Assembly (NCBI GenBank): GCA_029204225.1
Contig: CM055100.1
Location: forward strand, 20,719,589 to 20,783,588
DNA from: Diphasiastrum complanatum
Lineage: Eukaryota > Streptophyta > Lycopodiopsida > Lycopodiales > Lycopodiaceae
Direction of reading: 5' to 3'
DNA length: 64,000 nt
Shown: piece by piece, positions 60,801 through 64,000 of the stretch
Numbering within the stretch: position 1 is the first letter of the stretch
Layout: every line of letters starts with the position of its first letter
The notes under the pieces: generated by a model
Told to the model about the DNA's origin: nothing
Database searches by the model: none
What the model saw: the letters and a program-made list of their open reading frames with translations, nothing else
Position numbers and translations under genes: made by a program

Positions 60801-62861
60801 AACTTGGAGCCTATTTTGAGGCTGATTATATATATAGAGAGAGAGTCATTCAAAGATATGGATACTGGTAATAGCTAGTATCTTTGGTTAGCTTTGACAT
60901 CATCTAGATAAGACTTGAACTTTGGTTTTGTCATGCAACTTTCGGCTCATATTCGGGTAGCTCAGAGTATTACATCAGCTATGGGTGGAGATAGAGCGCT
61001 TCCACTAGATTCCTTTGCTAATTGTGTACCATGGGTGAGATTGTGATGAAAGAGCATAATATTATCCGCTGCCCTATCTATTATGAGAGTGATTCAGAGT
61101 CGAAGGACGACCTATCGATCGTGATCTAAGGCAACGTTATCAAACCAAAAGAATACCCACATCGAGAGGCATGTTTCAATGCACATCTACCTCTTCTCAC
61201 GCATCACACAATCTCCATGACAAGTTGCACTGTAATGACATTGGCAATGATTCTTCACTTTCCTTTTTCCACCTCTATAGCAGGATGTTATTGGATGATT
61301 ACTTATCTTCATTTATCATTTATCATTTATCATCTAAGTTATAGATATATTTTTATGCCTTTATCCGTAGTTTTATCCAAATTTTCTTTATTTACTCATG
61401 TTTGATTGCTTTGTTGTACTATCAACCTTTCGTGTTGGTTTTTAGTTTAGTTCAATTGTGCTTATCTTTGAGACATTGTACACTCTTGTAGCATAAACAT
61501 ACTCGAGATGTACCTCTTTTATGTCCTTTGTACCTTTGGGTACCCAAGCGATACTTTTAATTATCTCTCTTTCTTGTGTCTTGGTTATGTATGCTAGATG
61601 CTTTTGTAATTGTTGATGACATTCTTATGCGTGTTTGAGAGTTCGACTTAGGGCTTAGAGGAGTTATGTCCATTTTTTTAGGCTTTAGCAACTAGTAATC
61701 TTCATTGTGTGACAACTACCGTGATCTTAAAGCATTCGAAGTTTTCAAAATGAAAATGTTCTATATGCCTTTCAGATTATGATGTTTCCAAATACAAGAA
61801 ATTAAGCCTTTTGATGCAAGGAGGAAAAAGAAATGACATCAATCTGCTTGGAGCCTCTATTGAGGTAAAAATACACTCCAAATCATAATGTGTTTGAGGT
61901 GAAATACAGTGTGATAATTCAGCGCCTGCCCTTCGTCGCGTGGATTAGGTGAAGTCTTTTTCATTTTGGTAGTGAAGTATGAGTTTATACAGACTCTACT
62001 ATATCTCAAAATCATATAGATGTACTTCTTTCTGAAATTCAAGAAACACCTTGGCCATCAAGGTCCTATTGTGACTATACTTTTGTTCAGACATCTAGTT
62101 GCAAGTTTTGGTTGCTTCTTTAAAAACTATTTTTGTGGTTTTTACAATCGAGGGAAATTCTAGGCAAGAGAGCTAAAATGGATGTTTTGGGTTTTCTAGA
62201 TTGTTGATTATAGAGTTTTAAGGCCTAAAAGAGAAAATAATGAAACTCATTGTACCTCACTTTATGCATCAAGTTGTGCTCAAATTTTTTTGGTGCTAGT
62301 GTTAGGGATTTAGGGTTTTAAGCTTAGCTTTTACTTTTGGAGGTATTATTTGATTTCCAATGTACAGCTTCTTTCTTAGTGTACCTAATACCTATTGACA
62401 TTTAACAGCCCAAATTAAAGGAAGTTTTGACCTAATGAGAGGATATAGCGGAGTAGGAAAGAGCATTTGTGTTTGCCCTATTTGATTTGGATGAATTTGA
62501 TGTTTTGGTATTGATTTTTGTTGATATGGTCTTTTGAGCCACAAAAAGATTTTATTAGTTATATGGGGTGGGTTTTTTAGCTTGGACTTTGTGAGTTTCT
62601 GGGCATCGGTTGTAGGTGTTTAATTAATAATGCTTTAGGCTTTTGCTTTTTCATTCATGTTAGAATCATGGTTTTGCACTCATTCATAGCCTGAATTTTA
62701 TAATATTCTATGTGCAATGTGCTGTAACTTGTTGACAATCTGAAAAAATTGTAGGAGTTCAGCTTCTTCTGTTTTTGCTGCATATGATGCACTTTGTGAG
62801 GAGGGAATTGCAAGCTCTGTTAGTAAAACCTTGGATGAAATAGCTGATGCGTCTATTTCAG
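24093..62861 (+). CDS. RNL: tRNA ligase RNL, N-terminal part (gene continues past the window)
   Basis: Plant RNL seals 5' and 3' tRNA halves after intron removal and also joins the bZIP60 mRNA exons in the unfolded protein response. It has an N-terminal adenylyltransferase, a central 5' kinase and a C-terminal cyclic phosphodiesterase. Eight exons join without a frame break into about 387 codons. Matches to Arabidopsis RNL (At1g07910, recalled) run from [12 protein letters not shown] through [13 protein letters not shown] (KxxG motif, catalytic Lys codon 27636-27638), [55 protein letters not shown] and [13 protein letters not shown]. This is roughly the first quarter of an about 1,100-residue protein. 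Introns are 497, 1311, 1054, 1420, 8198, 10364 and 14763 bp; the last three hold the transposons described here. The exons show no stop or frameshift, so the gene looks functional. Kinase and CPD domains must lie beyond 64000. Confidence 0.93.
24761..25210 (+). CDS. RNL: RNL exon 2: variable N-terminal region and start of ligase fold
   Basis: Acceptor TTGTTTGCAG, donor GTGATG, 150 codons in phase 0. The first 110 residues are Ser/Thr/Gly-rich and poorly conserved in the family; the last part, [19 protein letters not shown], is nearly identical to Arabidopsis RNL. Confidence 0.92.
26260..26400 (+). repeat. A-run plus GATTC/GAATC repeat, copy 2 (RNL intron 2)
   Basis: Begins with the same GATACCCATATTGCC as position 1, then an A-run and a cluster of GATTC/GAATC words including GAATCGCGATTC twice. 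It ends about 120 bp before RNL exon 3. Confidence 0.75.
26522..26572 (+). CDS. RNL: RNL exon 3 (17 codons)
   Basis: Acceptor TTCAACAG, donor GTGAGT, phase 0 on both sides. Reads [17 protein letters not shown], aligned to the helix before the ligase active site. Confidence 0.93.
26677..26738. repeat. Perfect GAATCGCGATTC palindrome with A-run (RNL intron 3)
   Basis: AGCGAATCGCGATTCGCT (26677-26694) is an exact 18-base palindrome, followed by AGAATCG and an A-rich run. The order palindrome/A-run is opposite to the copies at 1 and 26260. Confidence 0.7.
27127..27206. repeat. A-rich run plus GAATC words, copy 4 (RNL intron 3)
   Basis: A-rich 27127-27155 followed by GTGAATCGCGATCCC, AGCGAATCA and TCGCGATTCAG. 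The same vocabulary as copies 1-3, with more decay. Confidence 0.55.
27627..27709 (+). CDS. RNL: RNL exon 4: nucleotidyl-transfer motif KxxG
   Basis: Acceptor ATCCCAG, donor GTAAGC. Reads [18 protein letters not shown] then AFAKNSYGN and two bases of the next codon. The Lys of KHSG corresponds to Arabidopsis Lys152, the residue that takes AMP. Confidence 0.95.
29055..29106. repeat. (GA)n microsatellite in RNL intron 4
   Basis: About 52 bp of GA ending 23 bp upstream of RNL exon 5, in the place where a polypyrimidine tract is normally expected. Confidence 0.95.
29130..29229 (+). CDS. RNL: RNL exon 5
   Basis: Acceptor TTTGAATAG, donor GTAAAA. The first G completes a Leu codon, then [20 protein letters not shown] and [14 protein letters not shown] (GA)n run ends 23 bp before the exon. 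Confidence 0.94.
29230..31210. other. Start of RNL intron 5, mostly unassigned
   Basis: No exon or transposon protein recognised. The part just below 31219 must be LTR of the - strand gypsy, but its inner end could not be fixed. Confidence 0.35.
31230..31660 (-). pseudogene. gypsy tether and chromodomain
   Basis: [20 protein letters not shown] (near 31600-31540) is followed by a decayed stretch and [20 protein letters not shown] (about 31345-31290), a chromodomain core, then [12 protein letters not shown] and a stop before the purine tract. Confidence 0.75.
31672..32040 (-). pseudogene. gypsy integrase C-terminal part
   Basis: Reads [20 protein letters not shown].., [20 protein letters not shown] and [11 protein letters not shown]. 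In active elements the segment is TDGQTERVN and its Glu is the last residue of the DDE triad; here it is Lys. The first two catalytic Asp are missing because the sequence between the zinc finger (32170) and 32040 is far too short. Confidence 0.82.
32169..33281 (-). pseudogene. gypsy RNase H and integrase zinc finger, long open stretch
   Basis: 370 codons without a stop: [109 protein letters not shown], then an extended variable region and [16 protein letters not shown], the start of the integrase HHCC finger. This is the best-kept part of the element. Confidence 0.85.
33294..34330 (-). pseudogene. gypsy reverse transcriptase
   Basis: Fragments in order: [20 protein letters not shown] (about 34140-34080), [19 protein letters not shown].. 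and [20 protein letters not shown] (34000-33890), [20 protein letters not shown] and SQDDILVYS (about 33590, where YLDD is expected), then [18 protein letters not shown] and [16 protein letters not shown] to 33294. Several frameshifts and stops. The two Asp of the active site survive but the flanking residues have changed. Confidence 0.82.
34413..34445. repeat. Short (CCCAA)n array
   Basis: Four to five AACCC units inside the gypsy element. Telomere-like in look, but the plant telomere unit is CCCTAAA, so this is a simple repeat. Confidence 0.6.
34660..35345 (-). pseudogene. gypsy gag end and protease
   Basis: 35227-35006 gives [20 protein letters not shown]; 35172-34660 in another frame has the knuckle [14 protein letters not shown] (about 34974-34933) and protease [12 protein letters not shown] (about 34707-34672), with DDG in place of DTG/DSG. 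At least one frame change separates gag and knuckle. Confidence 0.8.
35880..36330 (+). pseudogene. Ty3/gypsy RT remnant
   Basis: PDMDDLLI... then [29 protein letters not shown] and [20 protein letters not shown]. These match the gypsy RT order (DDLLDQL..FSKIDL..GYHQI, then [10 protein letters not shown]). Stops and frame slips throughout; the YLDD box is not readable. + strand, so independent of the - strand element to its left. Confidence 0.65.
36331..37427. other. End of RNL intron 5, unassigned
   Basis: T-rich sequence with no readable domain, probably further decayed retroelement. An A-run lies at 37182-37200. Confidence 0.35.
37428..37506 (+). CDS. RNL: RNL exon 6
   Basis: Acceptor GCTTTGCAG, donor GTTAGC. 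Reads [20 protein letters not shown] and RPLQDY plus one base. Nearly invariant in plant RNL. Confidence 0.95.
37507..38635. other. Start of RNL intron 6, unassigned
   Basis: AT-rich sequence; no transposon protein or exon recognised. Confidence 0.35.
38636..38978 (+). repeat. gypsy 5' LTR, internally deleted
   Basis: Starts TGTTACATACCC and jumps after CTAAG to TTGGTGGAGATGACCCC, which in the 3' LTR lies about 180 bp further in. Contains CTATGTATATAGAGG (probable TATA region) and ends CTCATAACA. Confidence 0.85.
38981..38997 (+). promoter_or_regulatory. Primer-binding site
   Basis: TGGTATCAGAGCCACCG two bases after the LTR end; complementary to the 3' end of initiator-Met tRNA. Confidence 0.88.
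39450..41564 (+). pseudogene. gypsy gag-pol remnant
   Basis: Zinc knuckle [14 protein letters not shown] (about 39598-39640), protease-like [12 protein letters not shown] (about 39830-39865, with NEG for DSG), RT end [18 protein letters not shown] (40230-40290) and [17 protein letters not shown], RNase H with [20 protein letters not shown] (40565-40630) and [14 protein letters not shown], then a jump to the tether [16 protein letters not shown] (about 41090-41135) and chromodomain traces to 41560. Many stops and shifts; RT active site and integrase core absent. Confidence 0.82.
41585..42802 (+). repeat. gypsy 3' LTR split by an inserted element
   Basis: Begins (A)GTTACATACCCATAAG and ends GGGGTCATAGCA. 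Without the insertion at 41976-42662 and one copy of the duplicated ACCTT it is about 526 bp, close to the copy at 19466. Confidence 0.85.
41976..42662. mobile_element. 687-bp solo-LTR-like insertion with target duplication
   Basis: The host LTR is interrupted between ACCTT (41971-41975) and a second ACCTT (42663-42667); other copies of the LTR are continuous here. The insert starts TGTGTACC and ends TTTGTCACA, so it has TGTG..CACA inverted ends and a 5-bp target duplication, the signature of an LTR. No coding capacity and no internal primer-binding site, so a solo LTR of an unseen family is the best reading; a small non-autonomous element is the alternative. Confidence 0.72.
42818..42880. 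repeat. (CT)n microsatellite
   Basis: About 63 bp of CT starting 15 bp after the end of the gypsy 3' LTR. Confidence 0.95.
42914..43152 (+). repeat. Two-copy tandem repeat, 119-bp period
   Basis: Units starting TGACAATGTTTCTAG at 42914 and 43033 differ at only a few positions over their full length, so the duplication is recent relative to the surrounding transposons. Confidence 0.9.
43370..43525 (+). repeat. Imperfect tandem repeat of about 86 bp
   Basis: ATCGTTGAGGCTGTC(C)ACC..CCTAAGACCTC recurs at about 43378 and 43464, followed in each by a CACAAT..CT..GTGGAA segment. Unassigned sequence surrounds it. Confidence 0.6.
44180..44640 (+). repeat. gypsy 5' LTR
   Basis: The last 140 bp (GGTCGGATCTCGC to GTTTGTAGGATGTAACA) match 46615-46768. 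Contains GAGGTATACAAGGAGAGG as probable TATA region. The 5' limit is not fixed by a partner copy. Confidence 0.65.
44643..44658 (+). promoter_or_regulatory. Primer-binding site
   Basis: CGGTATCAGAGCCACT after LTR end ..TAACATT; initiator-Met tRNA type with one change (C for T at the first base). Confidence 0.8.
45276..46193 (+). pseudogene. gypsy gag protein
   Basis: From [11 protein letters not shown] (45276), through a capsid-like region (45472-45831: [66 protein letters not shown]) and, after a stop and a frame change, 45840-46193 with [35 protein letters not shown] and the knuckle [14 protein letters not shown]. This is the best-kept gag in the window; stops lie near 45425 and 45830. Confidence 0.85.
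46516..46620 (+). pseudogene. Integrase zinc-finger fragment fused to LTR
   Basis: Reads [20 protein letters not shown] then [12 protein letters not shown], the first half of the HHCC finger, and then continues into LTR sequence. The junction near 46618 marks the deletion. Confidence 0.7.
46830..46960 (-). pseudogene. gypsy integrase tether fragment
   Basis: On the - strand reads [36 protein letters not shown], the conserved segment between integrase core and chromodomain. An unrelated - strand gypsy remnant; an open stretch at 47323-47024 may be part of it but has no recognised motif. Confidence 0.6.
47330..47870. other. End of RNL intron 6, unassigned
   Basis: No domain recognised; leads to the RNL exon 7 acceptor. 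Confidence 0.35.
47871..47991 (+). CDS. RNL: RNL exon 7
   Basis: Acceptor TTTTTTGGGGCAG, donor GTGACT. Reads [20 protein letters not shown] then [20 protein letters not shown]. An earlier AG at 47857 breaks the frame, so 47871 is the correct start. Confidence 0.95.
47992..49260. other. Start of RNL intron 7, unassigned
   Basis: No transposon protein, repeat array or exon recognised on either strand. Confidence 0.35.
49264..49327. repeat. CGTTCCG/CGGAACG palindromic cluster with poly-A
   Basis: Four alternating GTTCC and GGAAC words within 41 bp (for example CGTTCCGAAACGGAACG and CGTTCCGGAACG) are followed by CCTC and an A-run of about 19. The layout, palindromic words beside an A-run, parallels the GAATCGCGATTC repeats although the word differs. 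Confidence 0.65.
49771..50689 (+). pseudogene. LINE ORF1 protein
   Basis: Ser/Pro-rich start ([20 protein letters not shown]..), then a coiled coil (about residues 88-150: [35 protein letters not shown]), and after a frame change near 50340-50420 a second part (50417-50689) with [40 protein letters not shown] and [20 protein letters not shown]. The order coiled coil, RRM-like region and basic C-terminal region is that of L1-like ORF1 RNA-binding proteins. Confidence 0.72.
50699..53648 (+). pseudogene. LINE ORF2: endonuclease and reverse transcriptase
   Basis: Endonuclease: [42 protein letters not shown], a stop at 51008, LTGDFNAR, a stop, then [16 protein letters not shown]-type SxxDY segment and FDHSFLSF, the usual EEP residues. 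[54 protein letters not shown], a frameshift near 52430-52460, [43 protein letters not shown] and YLGVLFSG. The FADD/YADD box reads YAND, so one catalytic Asp is Asn. After a stop at 53026 the C-terminal region continues open to about 53340 and then to 53640 past a further stop. Confidence 0.88.
53640..53705. repeat. TTGTCACATTGCCTCA tandem-like junction sequence
   Basis: The word (T)GTC(T)CACATTGCCTCA recurs about three times between the LINE end and the hAT coding end. It may be the LINE 3' tail, the 3' UTR of the hAT gene, or a small expansion at the junction. Confidence 0.5.
53662..56362 (-). pseudogene. hAT-superfamily transposase (BED finger, DUF659, hAT dimerisation)
   Basis: On the - strand in order: BED-type finger [20 protein letters not shown] and AHLLRG (about 56285-56200), a shift, [14 protein letters not shown]; a Gly/Gln/Arg-rich linker; [14 protein letters not shown] in one frame and [40 protein letters not shown] in the next (55690-55530); DUF659 [60 protein letters not shown] (55335-55130); an internal gap; [30 protein letters not shown]; the dimerisation block [36 protein letters not shown] (54360-54250); donor GTGAGT after QMLE; and an acidic C-terminal exon (54045-53662). 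Frameshifts, a deletion after VVTDN and a GC-rich low-complexity linker make it inactive. Terminal inverted repeats were not found. Confidence 0.82.
56363..57790. other. 5' flank of the hAT gene and unassigned intron sequence
   Basis: No coding exon recognised. The outer end of the hAT element should lie here, but I could not see its inverted repeat or 8-bp target duplication. Confidence 0.35.
57794..60345 (+). pseudogene. Ty3/gypsy gag-pol, truncated at both ends
   Basis: gag end with basic Gly/Gln-rich region and a damaged knuckle [14 protein letters not shown] (His and last Cys lost, 58165-58206); protease [11 protein letters not shown] (58435, DTR for DTG); [11 protein letters not shown]-like [20 protein letters not shown] and FIDNILTY (58950, second catalytic Asp is Asn); [20 protein letters not shown] and [18 protein letters not shown]; RNase [21 protein letters not shown]; integrase finger [23 protein letters not shown] (59910-60050) and core [36 protein letters not shown], ending about 60345. 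No LTR found. A separate lineage from the three gypsy copies with TGTTAC LTRs. Confidence 0.85.
60346..62754. other. End of RNL intron 7, unassigned
   Basis: Begins abruptly at the gypsy breakpoint. A TATATATAGAGAGAGAG patch (60828-60846) and a three-copy ATTTATC array (61312-61332) are visible. No exon or transposon protein recognised. Confidence 0.35.
62755..62861 (+). CDS. RNL: RNL exon 8, last exon in the window
   Basis: Acceptor AAAAAATTGTAG, donor GTTAGT. The first G completes an Arg codon from exon 7, then [35 protein letters not shown] and one base. It aligns with the Arabidopsis segment around residue 270-290. The next exon is not found before 64000. Confidence 0.94.
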
Positions 62862-63243
62862 GTTAGTCCTAGTTTACCTATAATGCTTTTTCATTGAATA
62901 ATGCATAATCAAATATGTATCTATTTTTTCCTTCTCCACATTTATGAATCGATACTGAAAAATTTGATTCTCAATTTTGATCATGTTAGATAGGTTTATT
63001 GGTTTGATTGAGAACTTAGAAGTGTGATTTGAAGTGGTCATATATTGACATAAGCCCTGTGGAGTGGCACATAGATTCTTAATATTTCCGATTACTTATA
63101 TAATTGCAAGTGAAAGAAACTATAATGTAACAAGCCCTGTCATCTAGAATTGGGTGAGCAGTGTGGAGTGGCACACGGGTTCACAATATTTCTGATTTGT
63201 CATGTAGAACACACAATCTTCTTAGGCAAGGAGATTGTGTTGA

Positions 63244-63450
63244 TTGAGATTCAAGAACATAGGTACTACCAACTTGGCTGTAGCGCAAGACATTATGTTT
63301 CGTCAACTGTCAATGTTTACTGCACCCAAAAGACTTCTTGAACTTGACAACTACTATGATGCGGCAATGATACTAGAAAGTAGTCAACAGTTTCCAGTAG
63401 TGAGGAACATAGCTTATTACTCATCATTATGTAGCTCTTATTCTTGGTAG
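63244..63450 (+). CDS. Unidentified open stretch in RNL intron 8
   Basis: About 68 codons are open: NIGTTNLAVAQDIMFRQLSM, FTAPKRLLELDNYYDAAMIL, ESSQQFPVVRNIAYYSSLCS. The composition looks protein-like (mixed helix-type pattern, few rare residues) and there is no ATG start, so it could be an exon or a transposon gene relic. It does not match the next segment of plant RNL. Family unknown. Confidence 0.25.
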   Translation: MRFKNIGTTNLAVAQDIMFRQLSMFTAPKRLLELDNYYDAAMILESSQQFPVVRNIAYYSSLCSSYSW

Positions 63451-64000
63451 GATCGATCTTGTTGCAATAGAAATCAATAAGATGTAGCCAGTGTAGTACA
63501 ATTTCTATTGTGGTACTAGCATGCTCACTAGTTTTTTGAATTAAAACCCATCCCCATTGGTCAAATGGGATAGGAAACCATTACTAGATCATTGAAAATA
63601 ATGCATCTAATGTTTGCATGTGTGTTTGTTGTAGTCAATGGACCAAATATATATCATGATTCCATTCAATGTGATTCTCAAATTTTGGTTCTCAAATTGG
63701 TGAGTGTTTGATATTTATGAGATAAAAATGTTCCATGCATAGTGTTCATATTCCAGCTTTTAATTGCATCAAGGTATAAATCAAAGCATGCATACTCATT
63801 GTGATAAATGTCATACTTTTATAATTCACATTTGACTATTTTTTGAGGCATGTACGTTATGCTAGAATTCTTTTCCTTAAACACCTGACTGGCCAATTTT
63901 TGTGCAACCATATTGAGGTTCTTCTAGTTCATTTTTCAATAAGAGTATACGTCCTAAGAATTAGATGCAAAGAGTTTGGTTGATGTACTGGTAGTTTGAG

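Noticed and set aside
63244-63450. Next RNL exon
   Set aside because: Sequence does not match the RNL segment that follows exon 8 and has no phase-compatible acceptor with a clear match.

Overview
The window is nuclear DNA of a land plant with a large, transposon-rich genome. The host gene signal is sparse: short exons with canonical GT/AG borders, separated by introns of up to about 15 kb that are filled with retrotransposon and DNA-transposon wreckage. This density and intron size suit a fern, a lycophyte or another large-genome lineage, but nothing here fixes the species.

The main result is a host gene on the + strand. It runs from about 24.1 kb to at least 62.9 kb and continues past the right edge. 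Eight exons (24093-24263, 24761-25210, 26522-26572, 27627-27709, 29130-29229, 37428-37506, 47871-47991, 62755-62861) join in one reading frame and match the N-terminal adenylyltransferase (ligase) part of plant tRNA ligase RNL, including the KxxG active-site motif. About 387 codons are spread over 38.8 kb. The last three introns are about 8.2, 10.4 and 14.8 kb.

Two other host genes can be supported. At the left edge, two exons on the - strand (277-417 and 518-602) join in phase and belong to an unidentified protein that runs off the window. At 6695-7658 on the - strand, three exons encode a small secreted protein with a signal peptide and a C-terminal TDYVY segment that resembles phytosulfokine (PSK) precursors.

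The rest is mobile DNA. 0.7-2.5 kb: Ty3/gypsy-like gag/protease remnant. 3.8-4.1 kb: an LTR with a primer-binding site on the - strand. 8.8-17.9 kb: an acidic, Asp/Asn-rich element split by a complete but dead Ty1/copia element (10.6-16.6 kb). 17.9-20.0 kb: gypsy pol plus LTR. 20.0-20.5 kb: copia gag (-). 20.8-23.2 kb: a palindrome-rich repeat block beside an En/Spm-like (CACTA) protein remnant. Inside the RNL introns: a - strand chromodomain gypsy (31.2-35.3 kb), a gypsy RT remnant (35.9-36.3 kb), a gypsy with both LTRs (38.6-42.8 kb) whose 3' LTR holds a 687-bp solo-LTR-like insertion with a 5-bp target duplication, a deleted gypsy (44.2-46.8 kb), a two-ORF LINE (49.4-53.65 kb), a - strand hAT/DUF659 transposase (53.66-56.4 kb) and another gypsy (57.8-60.3 kb). 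All carry stops, frameshifts, deletions or lost catalytic residues.

Long stretches without recognisable content are 2.6-3.8, 4.5-6.7, 7.7-8.8, 29.2-31.2, 36.3-38.6, 47.3-49.2 and 60.35-62.75 kb. No rRNA, functional tRNA, CRISPR or prokaryotic-type system is seen.
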